From Ferruginibacter sp. (GTDB lineage Bacteria; Bacteroidota; Bacteroidia; Chitinophagales; Chitinophagaceae), in assembly GCA_013141435.1 (NCBI GenBank), contig JABFQZ010000011.1, positions 1 through 64,000 of the forward strand: DNA of 64,000 nt. The letters run 5' to 3'. The position numbers were made by a program, and so were the translations under genes. The notes under the pieces are model-generated. The model saw nothing but the letters and a program-made list of their open reading frames with translations, was not told the DNA's origin and did no database searches. Positions 35,529-45,266 of the stretch are shown here, piece by piece (position 1 is the stretch's first letter; every line of letters starts with the position of its first letter).

Positions 35529-36524
35529 TTAATAGTTTGAATATAGTTTTTTAAAAAACTGAACAGTTTCTACCAATCCATCTTCAAACTTTTTTGTAGG
35601 TGCATAACCTAATAATTTTTTTGCTAAAGATATGTCGGCTAACGAATTTCTAATATCTCCTGCTCTCTCTTCTCTATGTGTAGCTTGCCAATTGCTTTGT
35701 ACATTTTCTTTGCAAATATTGTATAAATAATTTACAGTAAAATTTTCGCCTACGGCTACATTATATACTTTGTTGAGGGCTTCAGTATTTTGAGTAAGCA
35801 TACCTTTTACGTTTATTTGTACTGCATTATCAACAAATGTAAAATCTCTAGTTTGCTCACCATCGCCGTTTATGTACACTGGCGTTTCTTTCATTATGCC
35901 TTTTACAAAAAGTGGTATTACTGCTGCGTATGCTCCATCAGGATCTTGCCTTGGACCAAAGATATTAAAATATCTAAATCCCATAATTTTTAACCCATAC
36001 ACATCTGCAAATATTTGTGCGTATAATTCATTTGTTTTTTTTGTAGCTGCATAAGGCGATAAACAATTGCCAATTTTAGACTCTACTTTTGGCAAAGTTG
36101 GTTCATCGCCATACACCGAAGAAGATGATGCATATACAAATTGTTGTACACCATTATCTACAGCAGCTTTTAGCATGTTTACAAAACCTCCTACATTTAC
36201 TTCATTAAAATAAACAGGCTCTTTTATAGACCGAGGTACAGAACCTAAAGCTGCTTGATGGCTTATGTAATTTATTCCTTTACAGGCATTGTTACAATCA
36301 TCTATATTTCTAATATCTCCTTTTATAAATTCAAATGCAGGATATTGTTTTAGAATTGCTAAATTAGTTTCAAAACCATTTACCATATTATCTAACACAC
36401 GTACTTTTGCAGCACCATTTTTTAATAAATATTCAGTCAAGTGCCCACCAATAAAACCTGCACCGCCTGTTACTAAAAATGTTTTATCCGACAAGCTTCC
36501 TTCATGAAATAATTTCATATTCAT
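35529..36524 (-). CDS. UDP-sugar 4-epimerase (WbpP-like extended SDR)
   Basis: 331 residues from the ATG at 36524. A longer frame to 36581 adds 19 hydrophobic residues that the family lacks. NAD-binding TGGAGFIGGHLTEYLLKNG and the catalytic SSSSVYGDE...YAATK set are complete. FNIFGPRQDPDGAYAAVIP and GDGEQTRDFTFVD are typical of UDP-GlcNAc/GlcNAcA C4-epimerases, and the neighbour is a matching UDP-sugar dehydrogenase. The likely product is a UDP-galacto-configured sugar or uronate. Confidence 0.85.
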   Translation of the reverse strand: MNMKLFHEGSLSDKTFLVTGGAGFIGGHLTEYLLKNGAAKVRVLDNMVNGFETNLAILKQYPAFEFIKGDIRNIDDCNNACKGINYISHQAALGSVPRSIKEPVYFNEVNVGGFVNMLKAAVDNGVQQFVYASSSSVYGDEPTLPKVESKIGNCLSPYAATKKTNELYAQIFADVYGLKIMGFRYFNIFGPRQDPDGAYAAVIPLFVKGIMKETPVYINGDGEQTRDFTFVDNAVQINVKGMLTQNTEALNKVYNVAVGENFTVNYLYNICKENVQSNWQATHREERAGDIRNSLADISLAKKLLGYAPTKKFEDGLVETVQFFKKLYSNY

Positions 36525-36623
36525 TTTTATTTTTACACAAAAAACAAAGTTGGCAAGGGGTACCAAAAATAGATAATTCAATATTTTTGGTAATTTTATT
36601 CTTATATTTTTATTGTGTATTTT

Positions 36624-37913
36624 TTATAAACTTTTATAAACTCTGTTTTTTATACGGTTTCTATATGTTCCTTTTAAATCGCAAATAAGCGCTTCTGGTT
36701 TAGTAATAGATACAAAATAAGCATCATCATAAATTTTGTATGCCTCATGTGGTACGGTTATTATTACCGCATCATAATTTTTGCCTACATTTTCAGTTAG
36801 GGTAAAACCATATTCATGATTTAGTTCTTCGCTACTGGCATGTGGGTCTGTAATATCTACATTTAATGAAAATGATTTTAATTCTTTTACTACATCTGCA
36901 ACTTTACTGTTTCTGATATCACTTACATTTTCTTTAAATGTGGCTCCCATTACCAATACTCTTGCCTCTTTTACATTGCCATTATTTTGAATAATATGTT
37001 GTAATACCTTTTTTGCTACATAGCCTGCCATTCCATCATTTATATTTCTTCCTGCAAGTATAACTTGGCTATCATATCCTAACTCTTTCGATTTGTATGT
37101 AAGATAATAAGGATCTACACCTATGCAATGCCCACCAACAAGCCCAGGTTGAAATTTTAAAAAATTCCATTTTGTGCCTGCTGCTTCCAACACTTCAAAT
37201 GTATTTATATTCATTTTATCGAAAATAATAGAGAGTTCGTTCATTAAAGCAATGTTCAAATCTCTTTGTGTATTTTCAATAATTTTTGCAGCTTCTGCTA
37301 CTTTTATAGAAGATGCTCTGTGCACACCAGCTTTTACTACAAGCTCATATACCTTTGCAATTACGTCAAGGCTTTCTGCATCGCAACCACTCACTACTTT
37401 TATTATAGAAGTAATGGTGTGCTCTTTATCGCCTGGGTTTATACGCTCTGGAGAGTAGCCAATTTTATAATCGGTTACCATATCTAACCCAGATATTTTT
37501 TTAATTACTGGTACACAATCTTCTTCGGTACAGCCAGGATATACGGTACTTTCGTACACTACATAATCTCCTTTTTTTATTACTTTACCTATTGTTTCGC
37601 TTGCTCGTAGCACAGGCCTAAGGTCTGGTATATTATGCTCATCTACAGGAGTGGGCACGGCTACTATAAAAAATGTAGCTTCTTTCAATACTTCAAGATC
37701 ATTTGTAAATTCTATATCACATCCATCAAATGCACTTGACTCCAATTCTTTACTTGGGTCAATTTTATTTTGCATCATTTTTACTCTATCTGCATTTATA
37801 TCGAAACCAATAACTTTAATTTTTTTTGCAAATTCTAATGCAATTGGTAAGCCTACATAACCAAGCCCAATTACTGCTAGCTTTTTATTTTTCTCTATTA
37901 ATTGTTGGTACAT
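36624..37913 (-). CDS. Nucleotide-sugar dehydrogenase (WbpA/TviB-like)
   Basis: 429 residues. NAD-binding GLGYVGLPIALEFAK near 17-31. VPTPVDEHNIPDL near 85-97. The catalytic cysteine is in GGHCIGVDPYYLTYKSKELG near 258. These features fit the group acting on UDP-N-acetylhexosamines rather than UDP-glucose, which uses GGSCFPKD. It likely makes UDP-N-acetyl-hexosaminuronate, which the downstream 4-epimerase could use. Confidence 0.87.
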   Translation of the reverse strand: MYQQLIEKNKKLAVIGLGYVGLPIALEFAKKIKVIGFDINADRVKMMQNKIDPSKELESSAFDGCDIEFTNDLEVLKEATFFIVAVPTPVDEHNIPDLRPVLRASETIGKVIKKGDYVVYESTVYPGCTEEDCVPVIKKISGLDMVTDYKIGYSPERINPGDKEHTITSIIKVVSGCDAESLDVIAKVYELVVKAGVHRASSIKVAEAAKIIENTQRDLNIALMNELSIIFDKMNINTFEVLEAAGTKWNFLKFQPGLVGGHCIGVDPYYLTYKSKELGYDSQVILAGRNINDGMAGYVAKKVLQHIIQNNGNVKEARVLVMGATFKENVSDIRNSKVADVVKELKSFSLNVDITDPHASSEELNHEYGFTLTENVGKNYDAVIITVPHEAYKIYDDAYFVSITKPEALICDLKGTYRNRIKNRVYKSL

Positions 37914-37972
37914 CTGTTTGTTGTTATTCGTTATTTGTTATTTTTTATTTTTTATTACGATTAGCTCCTACT

Positions 37973-38944
37973 CTATTTGAATTCTTTCGGCAATTTATTT
38001 AACTCTTCTTTTGGCAAATTTTTAAAATATTCGTAAGTAATTTTTAAGCCATTTGCTCTATTTACTTTTGGTTCCCAATTTAATATTTCTTTTGCTTTTG
38101 TAATATCTGGTTGTCTTTGTTTTGGGTCATCTACTGGTAGAGGTTTATACACAATTTTTTGGGTAGTGCCAGTAAGTTTAATTATTTCTTCAGCAAAGTC
38201 TTTTAAAGAAATTTCATCGGGGTTGCCAATATTTACTGGTTGTGCATAATCACTCATAAGCAATTTGTAAATACCATCTACCAAATCATCGACATAGCAA
38301 AAGCTCCTTGTTTGGCTTCCATCGCCAAATACAGTTAGATCTTCGCCCCTCAATGCTTGCCCTATAAATGCTGGCAAAGCTCTACCATCATTGAGCCGCA
38401 TACGAGGACCATAGGTATTAAAAATTCTTATAATTCTAGTTTGCACATTATGAAAAGTATGGTAAGCCATTGTTATAGCTTCTTGAAAACGCTTTGCCTC
38501 ATCATAAACTCCTCTTGGTCCAACAGGGTTTACATTGCCCCAATATTCTTCTGTTTGAGGATGCACTTGTGGGTCGCCATACACTTCGCTTGTACTTGCT
38601 ACTAATATTCTTGCTTTTTTTGCTTTGGCTAAACCAAGACAATTGTGTGTGCCTAATGACCCTACTTTTAGTGTTTGAATAGGTATTTTTAAATAATCTA
38701 TTGGACTTGCTGGTGATGCAAAATGTAAAATATAATCTAACGCTCCAGTAACATGTATAAATTTAGAAACATCATGATGATAAAATTCAAAATTGGATAA
38801 TTTAAAAAGATGCTCAATATTTTTTAAATCACCTGTAATTAAATTATCCATTGCAATTACATGAAAGTTTTCTTTTATAAATCTATCGCAAAGATGAGAT
38901 CCTAAAAACCCTGCAGCACCAGTTATTAATATTCTTTTTGACAT
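37973..38944 (-). CDS. UDP-glucuronate decarboxylase (UDP-xylose synthase)
   Basis: 323 residues. An extended SDR with [17 protein letters not shown] near 8-24 and [11 protein letters not shown] near 73-83. The catalytic tyrosine and lysine are in [12 protein letters not shown] near 144-155, and [18 protein letters not shown] follows. The ASPASP and YDEAKR words are hallmarks of UXS. It converts UDP-glucuronate to UDP-xylose with loss of CO2. The gene for the enzyme that makes UDP-glucuronate lies directly upstream (39020-40351). Confidence 0.9.
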   Translation of the reverse strand: MSKRILITGAAGFLGSHLCDRFIKENFHVIAMDNLITGDLKNIEHLFKLSNFEFYHHDVSKFIHVTGALDYILHFASPASPIDYLKIPIQTLKVGSLGTHNCLGLAKAKKARILVASTSEVYGDPQVHPQTEEYWGNVNPVGPRGVYDEAKRFQEAITMAYHTFHNVQTRIIRIFNTYGPRMRLNDGRALPAFIGQALRGEDLTVFGDGSQTRSFCYVDDLVDGIYKLLMSDYAQPVNIGNPDEISLKDFAEEIIKLTGTTQKIVYKPLPVDDPKQRQPDITKAKEILNWEPKVNRANGLKITYEYFKNLPKEELNKLPKEFK

Positions 38945-39019
38945 TATATAATTTGTTATTTGTTAATTGTTAAATACTTGATTATACAACTATCAACTTT
39001 GAACTTTGATTTACACTCT

Positions 39020-40351
39020 TCAACCTTTCACAACTTTTCTTCCAATGCTTTGGTAATGAAACCCTAATTTTTCCATTTGCCCTATTTCAAATAAATTTCT
39101 ACCATCAAAAATTGTTTTTGTTTTTAATGTAGCACTTATTTTATCAAAGTCTGGAGTTCTAAATTCGTTCCATTCGGTAGCAATAATTAATGCATCTGCA
39201 TTTACTAAAGCTTCGTATTGATTTGTAGCAAAATTGATTTTATCTTCATAATTTAATTTAGTATTTGCCATACCTTCGGGGTCAAAAGCACTAACAGTAG
39301 CACCTTCTGCAATTAATGCATCAATTATATAAAATGCAGGTGCTTCTCTTACATCATCGGTATTGGGTTTAAAAGATAAACCCCACAATGCAAAATGCTT
39401 CCCTTCAATATCTCCTCCAAAAAATGCTTTTATTTTAGGAATTAAATGTACTTTTTGTTTTGCATTTACATCCATTACAGCATCTAGTATTTTAAAATCG
39501 TACCCAACTTCATCTGCACTCATAGCCAATGCTTGCACATCTTTAGGAAAACAGCTTCCTCCATATCCTATACCTGGAAATAAGAAACGCTTACCAATTC
39601 TTTCGTCGCTACCAATTCCTTTACGTACCATATCTACATCTGCACCTAAGCACTCACACATCTGTGCTATTTCATTCATGAAACTAATTTTTACTGCCAA
39701 AAAAGCATTGGCTGCATACTTTGTAAGTTCTGCACTTTTTTCATCCATAAAAATTAGTGGATTGCCTTGTCGTACAAATGGTGCATACAAGTCATTCAAT
39801 ATTTTTTTTGCTTTGTCCGATTCTGTACCAATCACAACTCTATCGGGTTTCATAAAATCGTCTACTGCTACACCTTCACGCAAAAATTCAGGATTACTTA
39901 CCACATCGAAAGCAGTAGCAATTGCATTTGTACCACTATTCAATATAGCTTCCTTTACCTTATTGGCAGTTCCCACAGGTACAGTACTTTTATCAATTAT
40001 TACTTTATAATCGGTAGGTTTTAATAATTTTCCTAAATCATCGGCTACACCCAAAATGTATTTTAAATCGGCTGCTCCATCTGCACCTGGCGGTGTGGGC
40101 AATGCAAGAAAAATAATTTCTGCATCTACAATTGCATCACTCAAAGATTGTGTAAAACTAAGTCTACCTTCTTTTTGATTTCTCAAAAAAAGTTTTTCTA
40201 ACCCTGGTTCGTAAATAGTAATTTCGCCAGATGAAAGTTTGTCAACTTTAGCTTTATCAATATCTACACATATAACTTTATTGCCTGTTTCGGCAAAACA
40301 AGTTCCTGTAACTAAACCAACATATCCTGTACCTACTACTGCTATTTTCAT
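39020..40351 (-). CDS. ugd: UDP-glucose 6-dehydrogenase
   Basis: 443 residues. NAD-binding GTGYVGLVTGTCFAETGNKV near 7-26, LPTPPGADGAADL near 79-91 and IDKSTVPVGTA near 119. The catalytic cysteine is in GIGYGGSCFPKDVQAL near 258-273. It oxidises UDP-glucose to UDP-glucuronate, feeding the UDP-xylose synthase downstream. It is 15 bp from the DegT aminotransferase, with the same strand and likely the same transcript. Confidence 0.94.
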   Translation of the reverse strand: MKIAVVGTGYVGLVTGTCFAETGNKVICVDIDKAKVDKLSSGEITIYEPGLEKLFLRNQKEGRLSFTQSLSDAIVDAEIIFLALPTPPGADGAADLKYILGVADDLGKLLKPTDYKVIIDKSTVPVGTANKVKEAILNSGTNAIATAFDVVSNPEFLREGVAVDDFMKPDRVVIGTESDKAKKILNDLYAPFVRQGNPLIFMDEKSAELTKYAANAFLAVKISFMNEIAQMCECLGADVDMVRKGIGSDERIGKRFLFPGIGYGGSCFPKDVQALAMSADEVGYDFKILDAVMDVNAKQKVHLIPKIKAFFGGDIEGKHFALWGLSFKPNTDDVREAPAFYIIDALIAEGATVSAFDPEGMANTKLNYEDKINFATNQYEALVNADALIIATEWNEFRTPDFDKISATLKTKTIFDGRNLFEIGQMEKLGFHYQSIGRKVVKG

Positions 40352-40366
40352 CTGAAATGTTATTTA

Positions 40367-41497
40367 TTATCGATTTACAAAACCTAAAACATGTTTTACA
40401 ATAAATGCCTGTTGTTCTTCATCAAGCTCTGTATGTATTGGCAATGAGATTACTCTATCTGTTAACCAGTCTGTAATTTCTAATTCATAATCGCCTCCTC
40501 CAAAAGATTCAAACATTTTTTGCTTGTGTGCTGGTACTGGGTAATAAATCATTGATGGTACACCTACTTCTGCCAAATATTTATTTAAGCCATTTCTATC
40601 TACACCTTTTAATACTAAAGTGTATTGATGAAAAACATGGTTATTATTTGTAGCCCTAAATGGAACCGAAATTTTTTCATTACCTGCAAACGCAGCATCA
40701 TAATAATCGGCAGCTTTTCTTCTTGCAGCAATGTATTCATCTAAATGTTTTAATTTAATATCCAATATGGCTGCTTGCATTGCATCTAATCTGCTATTGC
40801 AACCTACTACATCATGATAATATTGTTTGCTTTGCCCATGCGATGCAATCATTTTTAATTTTACTGCCAAGTCATCATCATCTGTAAATATTGCTCCACC
40901 ATCGCCATAAGCACCAAGGTTTTTTGATGGATAAAAAGAAGTACAACCAATATGTCCAATACTACCTGTTTTCTTTTTTGTACCTTCACTAAATGTGTAA
41001 TCGTTACCGATACCTTGCGCATTATCTTCTATCACAAAAAGATTGTACTTTTTAGCTAGTAGCATTATTGGCTCCATATCGGCTGCATGGCCGTATAAAT
41101 GCACTGGTATTATTGCTTTAGTTTTTGGGGTAATTGCTTTTTCTATAACATTTACATCTATACAAAAAGTATGTTTATCTACTTCTACAAAAACTGGTTT
41201 TATACCCAACAATGCTGCTACTTCTACAGTAGCTATATAGGTAAACGATGGTGTAATAATTTCGTCGCCAGCTTTTAAACCTAATGCCATTAAAGCTATT
41301 TGCAAAGCATCGGTGCCATTTGCACAAGGTATTGTATGCTTACTATTATGATACTTACCTAAATTATTAGCAAAATTTGTAACCACATCGCCGCCAATAA
41401 AACGGCTGCTTTCCATTACAGCTATTACTGCTGCATCTACTTCTGTTTTTATTTTGTGATACTGCGTTTTAGTATCTACCATTTGTATTTGTTTCAT
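40367..41497 (-). CDS. DegT/DnrJ/EryC1-family sugar aminotransferase
   Basis: 376 residues from the ATG at 41497. The frame runs to 41518, but that codon is inside a -7 box (41516-41523). The PLP lysine is in SFYPSKNLGAYGDGGAIF near 188. CANGTDALQIALMALGLK near 58-75 and EDNAQGIG near 160 complete the cofactor site. It transaminates a keto-sugar nucleotide. A WbpE-like role (UDP-2-acetamido-3-oxo-uronate) would fit the dehydrogenase nearby but is not proven. It is the first gene of the nucleotide-sugar cluster. Confidence 0.9.
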   Translation of the reverse strand: MKQIQMVDTKTQYHKIKTEVDAAVIAVMESSRFIGGDVVTNFANNLGKYHNSKHTIPCANGTDALQIALMALGLKAGDEIITPSFTYIATVEVAALLGIKPVFVEVDKHTFCIDVNVIEKAITPKTKAIIPVHLYGHAADMEPIMLLAKKYNLFVIEDNAQGIGNDYTFSEGTKKKTGSIGHIGCTSFYPSKNLGAYGDGGAIFTDDDDLAVKLKMIASHGQSKQYYHDVVGCNSRLDAMQAAILDIKLKHLDEYIAARRKAADYYDAAFAGNEKISVPFRATNNNHVFHQYTLVLKGVDRNGLNKYLAEVGVPSMIYYPVPAHKQKMFESFGGGDYELEITDWLTDRVISLPIHTELDEEQQAFIVKHVLGFVNR

Positions 41498-41515
41498 ATA
41501 TAAATTTTGCAGCCG

Positions 41516-41523
41516 CAAAGATA
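41516..41523 (-). promoter_or_regulatory. -7 box for the nucleotide-sugar cluster
   Basis: On the minus strand TATCTTTG matches TAnnTTTG, 18 bp before the ATG at 41497. The upstream in-frame start falls within it. This probably drives the aminotransferase and the genes behind it. Confidence 0.45.
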
Positions 41524-41604
41524 CTAATTTAAAGCCTCAAAATATACTAATACAAACATTTGGATTATAGCATACTTTGCCTATAAATTTGCTAAAAATC
41601 TGCA

Positions 41605-42864
41605 TTGGCACTATTATTTTACCATATTTTTTTAGGGGCTTATTTTATTGGCGTACGCTTATTTTCATGGAAGAGCAAAAAGGCTCAATTGTGGCTTGCT
41701 GGTAGGCGTAATTTATTGCCAAAATTACAAAAATGGAAAAATACATTAGACCCAAATGATAAAGTTATTTGGATGCATTGCGCAAGCCTCGGAGAGTTTG
41801 AACAAGGCAGACCAATTTTAGAAAATATAAAAAATCAATATCCTAATTACAAAATATTACTAACCTTTTTTTCGCCAAGTGGCTACGAAGTAAGAAAAAA
41901 TTATGCTGGGGCTGATGCTATTTTTTATTTGCCTTTAGATGGTAAATTTACTTCCGCAAAATTTATTGAAATTGTAAAACCCTCCTTAGTTATTTGGGTA
42001 AAATACGAATATTGGTATTATTATTTAACAGTATTAAAACAAAAAAATATTCCTGTAGTTTTAGTATCAGCAATTTTTAGAGAAAGTCAGCCTTTTTTTA
42101 AATGGTATGGCAAATTTTGGAAAAAAATATTACTTTCTTTTAAACAAATTTTTGTGCAAGATGAAAATTCTGTATTGCTTTTAAATAATATTGGCTTCGA
42201 TTCAAACATTGAAATAGCTGGCGATACAAGGTTTGATAGAGTGATAGACATTGCTGAAAAAAAAGAGCCCATAAATGAAAAACTAATACAGTTTTGCGAA
42301 AACAATTTTGTAATTGTAGCTGGTAGCACTTGGGAAGAAGATGAAGAAACATTAGTGCATTATGCTCGTACACATGCGCATATAAAATTTATAATTGCAC
42401 CCCATGAAATTGATGCAGAAAGATTGAAAGACATTAAAAAAATATTTAAAAATGCAATTTATTTCTCCGATTTTGTAAACAATGATACAACCGCACAAGT
42501 AATTATAATCGACAATATTGGAATGCTTGCTATACTTTATCAACTTGCCGATATTACTTATATTGGTGGCGGATTTAATGACACTGGCATACACAATGTT
42601 TTAGAAGCTGCTGTATTTGGAAAGCCTGTAATATTTGGCCCTATTTACGAAAAGTTTTCGGAAGCTATAAGTTTAATAGAAAAAGGTGGTGCTTTTTCTG
42701 TTGCAAATGCATTAGAATTAGAAAGCTTACTAGATAAATTTATATCCGACGAAAAAATGTTGAAAAATGCTGCTTATCAAAGTATAAAATATGTGTATGC
42801 TAATAAAGGTGCTACAAATAAAATTGTACAATATCTTCAAGCAAATCGTCTTCTTACTAATTGA
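41605..42864 (+). CDS. waaA: 3-deoxy-D-manno-octulosonic acid (Kdo) transferase
   Basis: 419 residues from a TTG start. An N-terminal membrane anchor (LLFYHIFLGAYFIGVRLF) is followed by GT-B halves: IWMHCASLGEFEQGRPILE near 54-72 with the catalytic glutamate, AGDTRFDRV near 208-216, VAGSTWEEDE near 235-244, and YIGGGFNDTGIHNVLEAAVFGKPVIFGP near 319-346. It transfers Kdo to lipid A at the inner-membrane face. It is divergent from the sugar-nucleotide cluster. The 3' end overlaps the convergent gene by 28 bp. Confidence 0.9.
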   Translation: MALLFYHIFLGAYFIGVRLFSWKSKKAQLWLAGRRNLLPKLQKWKNTLDPNDKVIWMHCASLGEFEQGRPILENIKNQYPNYKILLTFFSPSGYEVRKNYAGADAIFYLPLDGKFTSAKFIEIVKPSLVIWVKYEYWYYYLTVLKQKNIPVVLVSAIFRESQPFFKWYGKFWKKILLSFKQIFVQDENSVLLLNNIGFDSNIEIAGDTRFDRVIDIAEKKEPINEKLIQFCENNFVIVAGSTWEEDEETLVHYARTHAHIKFIIAPHEIDAERLKDIKKIFKNAIYFSDFVNNDTTAQVIIIDNIGMLAILYQLADITYIGGGFNDTGIHNVLEAAVFGKPVIFGPIYEKFSEAISLIEKGGAFSVANALELESLLDKFISDEKMLKNAAYQSIKYVYANKGATNKIVQYLQANRLLTN

Positions 42865-43799
42865 TCAAATTGTTTTACAGTTTGATATTTATCGTCCCAG
42901 CCAAGTTTTAATTTAAGTTCTCTCCTTATCCAAAATTCTGCTTCGGGGTATATTTCAAAAGCGTTTATCGTTTTTATACTTCTTTCATACATTGCTTCAT
43001 CGCCTCTAAACAATTCGTTCAAATACAAAAATCTATCATTAACTCCTATTGCTTTTTTTAAATCTTTAATTGGCGAATCTTCAAATTTTGATGAAAGCTC
43101 ATTCATAGGTTTTAAAATTGTTTCATTAATAGAAATTTCTTTTCCACTTTCAAGATTTTTATTTATATCTACAAATTCTACCTTGTCCTGTACATTTTCA
43201 TCTTCAATATTTAATTTTTGAGCATCTTTTATTCCCAAAATTTTCTCCACCAATACTTTATTTTCATTTATTCCTTTAGCTTCTACATTGCCTACTACAT
43301 CATTTATTTCTAAAGCATTTTTTGCTAAAGTTTCATTTTTAGTACTTATGGTTTTATCAGCCAATATATCATTAAGTTCTTTTACAATTTCGTTTGTGCT
43401 TGTGGTAGATGTAGGCTCTTGCCTGTTTACCATAGTTGGTATTTGTTCATCTATTCCAAATAAATTTAATGGTCTATTTTGCAAACCAAGTGCATTTTTT
43501 TCACCTGCATTTTTCTTTATTTCGTTTAATTCTGCTTGCAACTCTTCTTCATTTACAATTAATACTTCTACTGTTTTTTCATCATCATTTGTATTGTAAA
43601 ACGATAAGGCTTCTTCAGTTATATTTTTTGAAATATTTAATGCTGCAATTTCACTCTCACTATTATTTTTTGGAGTTATTTTTTGCAAATGAGCCAACTC
43701 CGATTCCAACATTTTTACTGTGCTAAGTAAAGATGTAATAGATTCTTTAGCCTGTATTTTTTCTATCAATTTATTGGCAAGTGTTTCCACTCTTTCCAT
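42837..43799 (-). CDS. Acidic coiled-coil protein of unknown function
   Basis: 320 residues. The N-terminus (1-45) is a predicted coiled coil (ANKLIEKIQAKESITSLLSTVKMLESELAHLQK). The middle (50-235) is a Glu/Asn/Lys-rich, low-complexity region. The C-terminus (about 240-320) looks folded: IKDLKKAIGVNDRFLYLNEL, ERSIKTINAF and EAEFWIRRELKLKLGWD. This C-terminal block resembles a conserved segment in Bacteroidota hypothetical proteins. No signal or membrane segment. The function is not recognised. It may span a scaffold or regulator, but nothing in the neighbours settles it. Confidence 0.75.
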   Translation of the reverse strand: MERVETLANKLIEKIQAKESITSLLSTVKMLESELAHLQKITPKNNSESEIAALNISKNITEEALSFYNTNDDEKTVEVLIVNEEELQAELNEIKKNAGEKNALGLQNRPLNLFGIDEQIPTMVNRQEPTSTTSTNEIVKELNDILADKTISTKNETLAKNALEINDVVGNVEAKGINENKVLVEKILGIKDAQKLNIEDENVQDKVEFVDINKNLESGKEISINETILKPMNELSSKFEDSPIKDLKKAIGVNDRFLYLNELFRGDEAMYERSIKTINAFEIYPEAEFWIRRELKLKLGWDDKYQTVKQFDQLVRRRFA

Positions 43800-43912
43800 A
43801 ATATTACATTTTATTTAAAATCAAATTAAAAATAGTTTTGCCCTTCGGTTATATTCTTTAATCTTTGCATTATAGCGTTAAAGTTACGCAACACATTTAT
43901 AAAAAAAATAGA

Positions 43913-44479
43913 ATGTTTTTAGAACCAAATTTAAAAGGCGAAAAAAAAGGGTCGATAGAGGTAATATGTGGCAGCATGTTTAGTGGTAAAACCGAAGAGC
44001 TTATACGTCGTTTAAAAAGAGTTAAAATTGCAAATTTAAAAGTAGAAATTTTTAAACCTGCAATAGATGTACGATACGATGATATAAAGATTGTAAGCCA
44101 CGACACAAATTCTATACACAGTACACCTGTAGAAAATGCGCATGCCATACTTTTAATGAGCGAAGGTGTAGATGTAGTTGGTATAGACGAAGCTCAATTT
44201 TTTGACGAAGAAATTGCATTTGTTTGCGAACAATTGGCACTTAAAGGTATAAGGGTTATTGTGGCTGGATTAGATATGGATTACCAGGGTAAACCATTTG
44301 GGCAAATGCCAAACCTACTTGCTGTAGCAGATTATATTACAAAACTACATGCTATTTGTATGAAATGTGGTGGCATGGCTAGTATTTCGTATCGTAAAAT
44401 TGCTGGTGGCGCACAAGTACTATTAGGCGAAAAAGATATATACGAAGCTAGGTGTAGAGAGTGTGCACAAGAAAATTAA
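43913..44479 (+). CDS. tdk: Thymidine kinase
   Basis: 188 residues from the ATG at 43913 (the longer TTG frame from 43865 adds 16 residues without family support). Walker [19 protein letters not shown] near 19-36, and IDEAQFFDE near 90-98 with the Walker-B aspartate. [18 protein letters not shown] near 115-132 is the type II thymidine-kinase signature. Zinc-binding cysteine pairs are in CMKCGG and ARCRECAQ. It phosphorylates thymidine in pyrimidine salvage. The ccmB gene follows after 19 bp. Confidence 0.94.
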   Translation: MFLEPNLKGEKKGSIEVICGSMFSGKTEELIRRLKRVKIANLKVEIFKPAIDVRYDDIKIVSHDTNSIHSTPVENAHAILLMSEGVDVVGIDEAQFFDEEIAFVCEQLALKGIRVIVAGLDMDYQGKPFGQMPNLLAVADYITKLHAICMKCGGMASISYRKIAGGAQVLLGEKDIYEARCRECAQEN

Positions 44480-44498
44480 AAATATATAATTTAAAAAA

Positions 44499-45158
44499 GT
44501 GCTAAAAAAAATATTTGCCTTACTTAAAAAAGATCTTATGCTTGAGCTTAGGAGCCAGCATACTTTTTATGGTATTTTATTATATATAGCTTCTACTATT
44601 TTTGTTTTATATCTTTCGCTGCCCGATAGCCCAGAAGCTAATGTGTGGAATGCAATTTTTTGGACAATACAATTATTTGTATGTGTAAATACTGTTGCTA
44701 AAAGTTTTTTGGCCGAAAGCCGAGGGCTTATGCTTTACTATTATTCTATAACATCGCCTACCGAATTTATTATAGCCAAATTACTTTTTAATATTGTACT
44801 AATGGTAATAATGAGTACGGTTAGTTTACTTTTATTTTATATTTTTTTAGATAGCCCTGTTACCAATGCTTTAAAATTTTATGGCATTGTAATACTTGGT
44901 GGCACTAGTATTAGTCTCACTTTTACTCTTATGAGTGCTATTGCTGCTAAAGCCCAACAAAACGCTGCACTTATTGCTATACTTGGGTTTCCGGTTATTT
45001 TGCCACAATTATTATTGCTAGTAAAACTTAGCAAAACAGGCTTTGCCGAAGTTTTTAGAAACGGTGTAGTATTACAACTTACTGGGCTTATTGTAGGCTT
45101 AGATATTTTAGTATTTGTACTAGCAGTAATACTTTTTCCGTATCTATGGAAGGAATAA
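44499..45158 (+). CDS. ccmB: Heme exporter protein CcmB
   Basis: 219 residues from a GTG start, with about six membrane helices. ALLKKDLMLELRSQHTFYGILLY at the N-terminus and FLAESRGLMLYYYSITSPTEFIIAKLLFN near 68-96 are typical of CcmB, the membrane subunit of the CcmAB ABC transporter in c-type cytochrome maturation. In related Bacteroidota ccmC/ccsA genes usually follow; here an IS remnant and the convergent sprA follow. Tdk is directly upstream. Confidence 0.88.
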   Translation: MLKKIFALLKKDLMLELRSQHTFYGILLYIASTIFVLYLSLPDSPEANVWNAIFWTIQLFVCVNTVAKSFLAESRGLMLYYYSITSPTEFIIAKLLFNIVLMVIMSTVSLLLFYIFLDSPVTNALKFYGIVILGGTSISLTFTLMSAIAAKAQQNAALIAILGFPVILPQLLLLVKLSKTGFAEVFRNGVVLQLTGLIVGLDILVFVLAVILFPYLWKE

Positions 45159-45226
45159 TTTTGGTATAATACTGAAAAATAGTTGGTAAAATCCTCTAGT
45201 ACTCAATGTTTCTATCAGTATTGAAA

Positions 45227-45258
45227 GAAGTTTAGTGAAAGTCGTTTCACTAAACTTC
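45227..45258. repeat. Perfect 14-bp hairpin before the IS remnant
   Basis: GAAGTTTAGTGAAA (45227-45240) pairs exactly with TTTCACTAAACTTC (45245-45258) around the loop GTCG. It lies 9 bp before the transposase-like start codon, so it may be an IS-end structure that blocks readthrough; it could also act as a ccmB terminator. Confidence 0.6.
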
Positions 45259-45266
45259 TTTTGTAT

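Noticed and set aside
39363-40010. 215-codon plus-strand frame opposite ugd
   Set aside because: Shadow of a complete UDP-glucose dehydrogenase; no start signal or homology seen.
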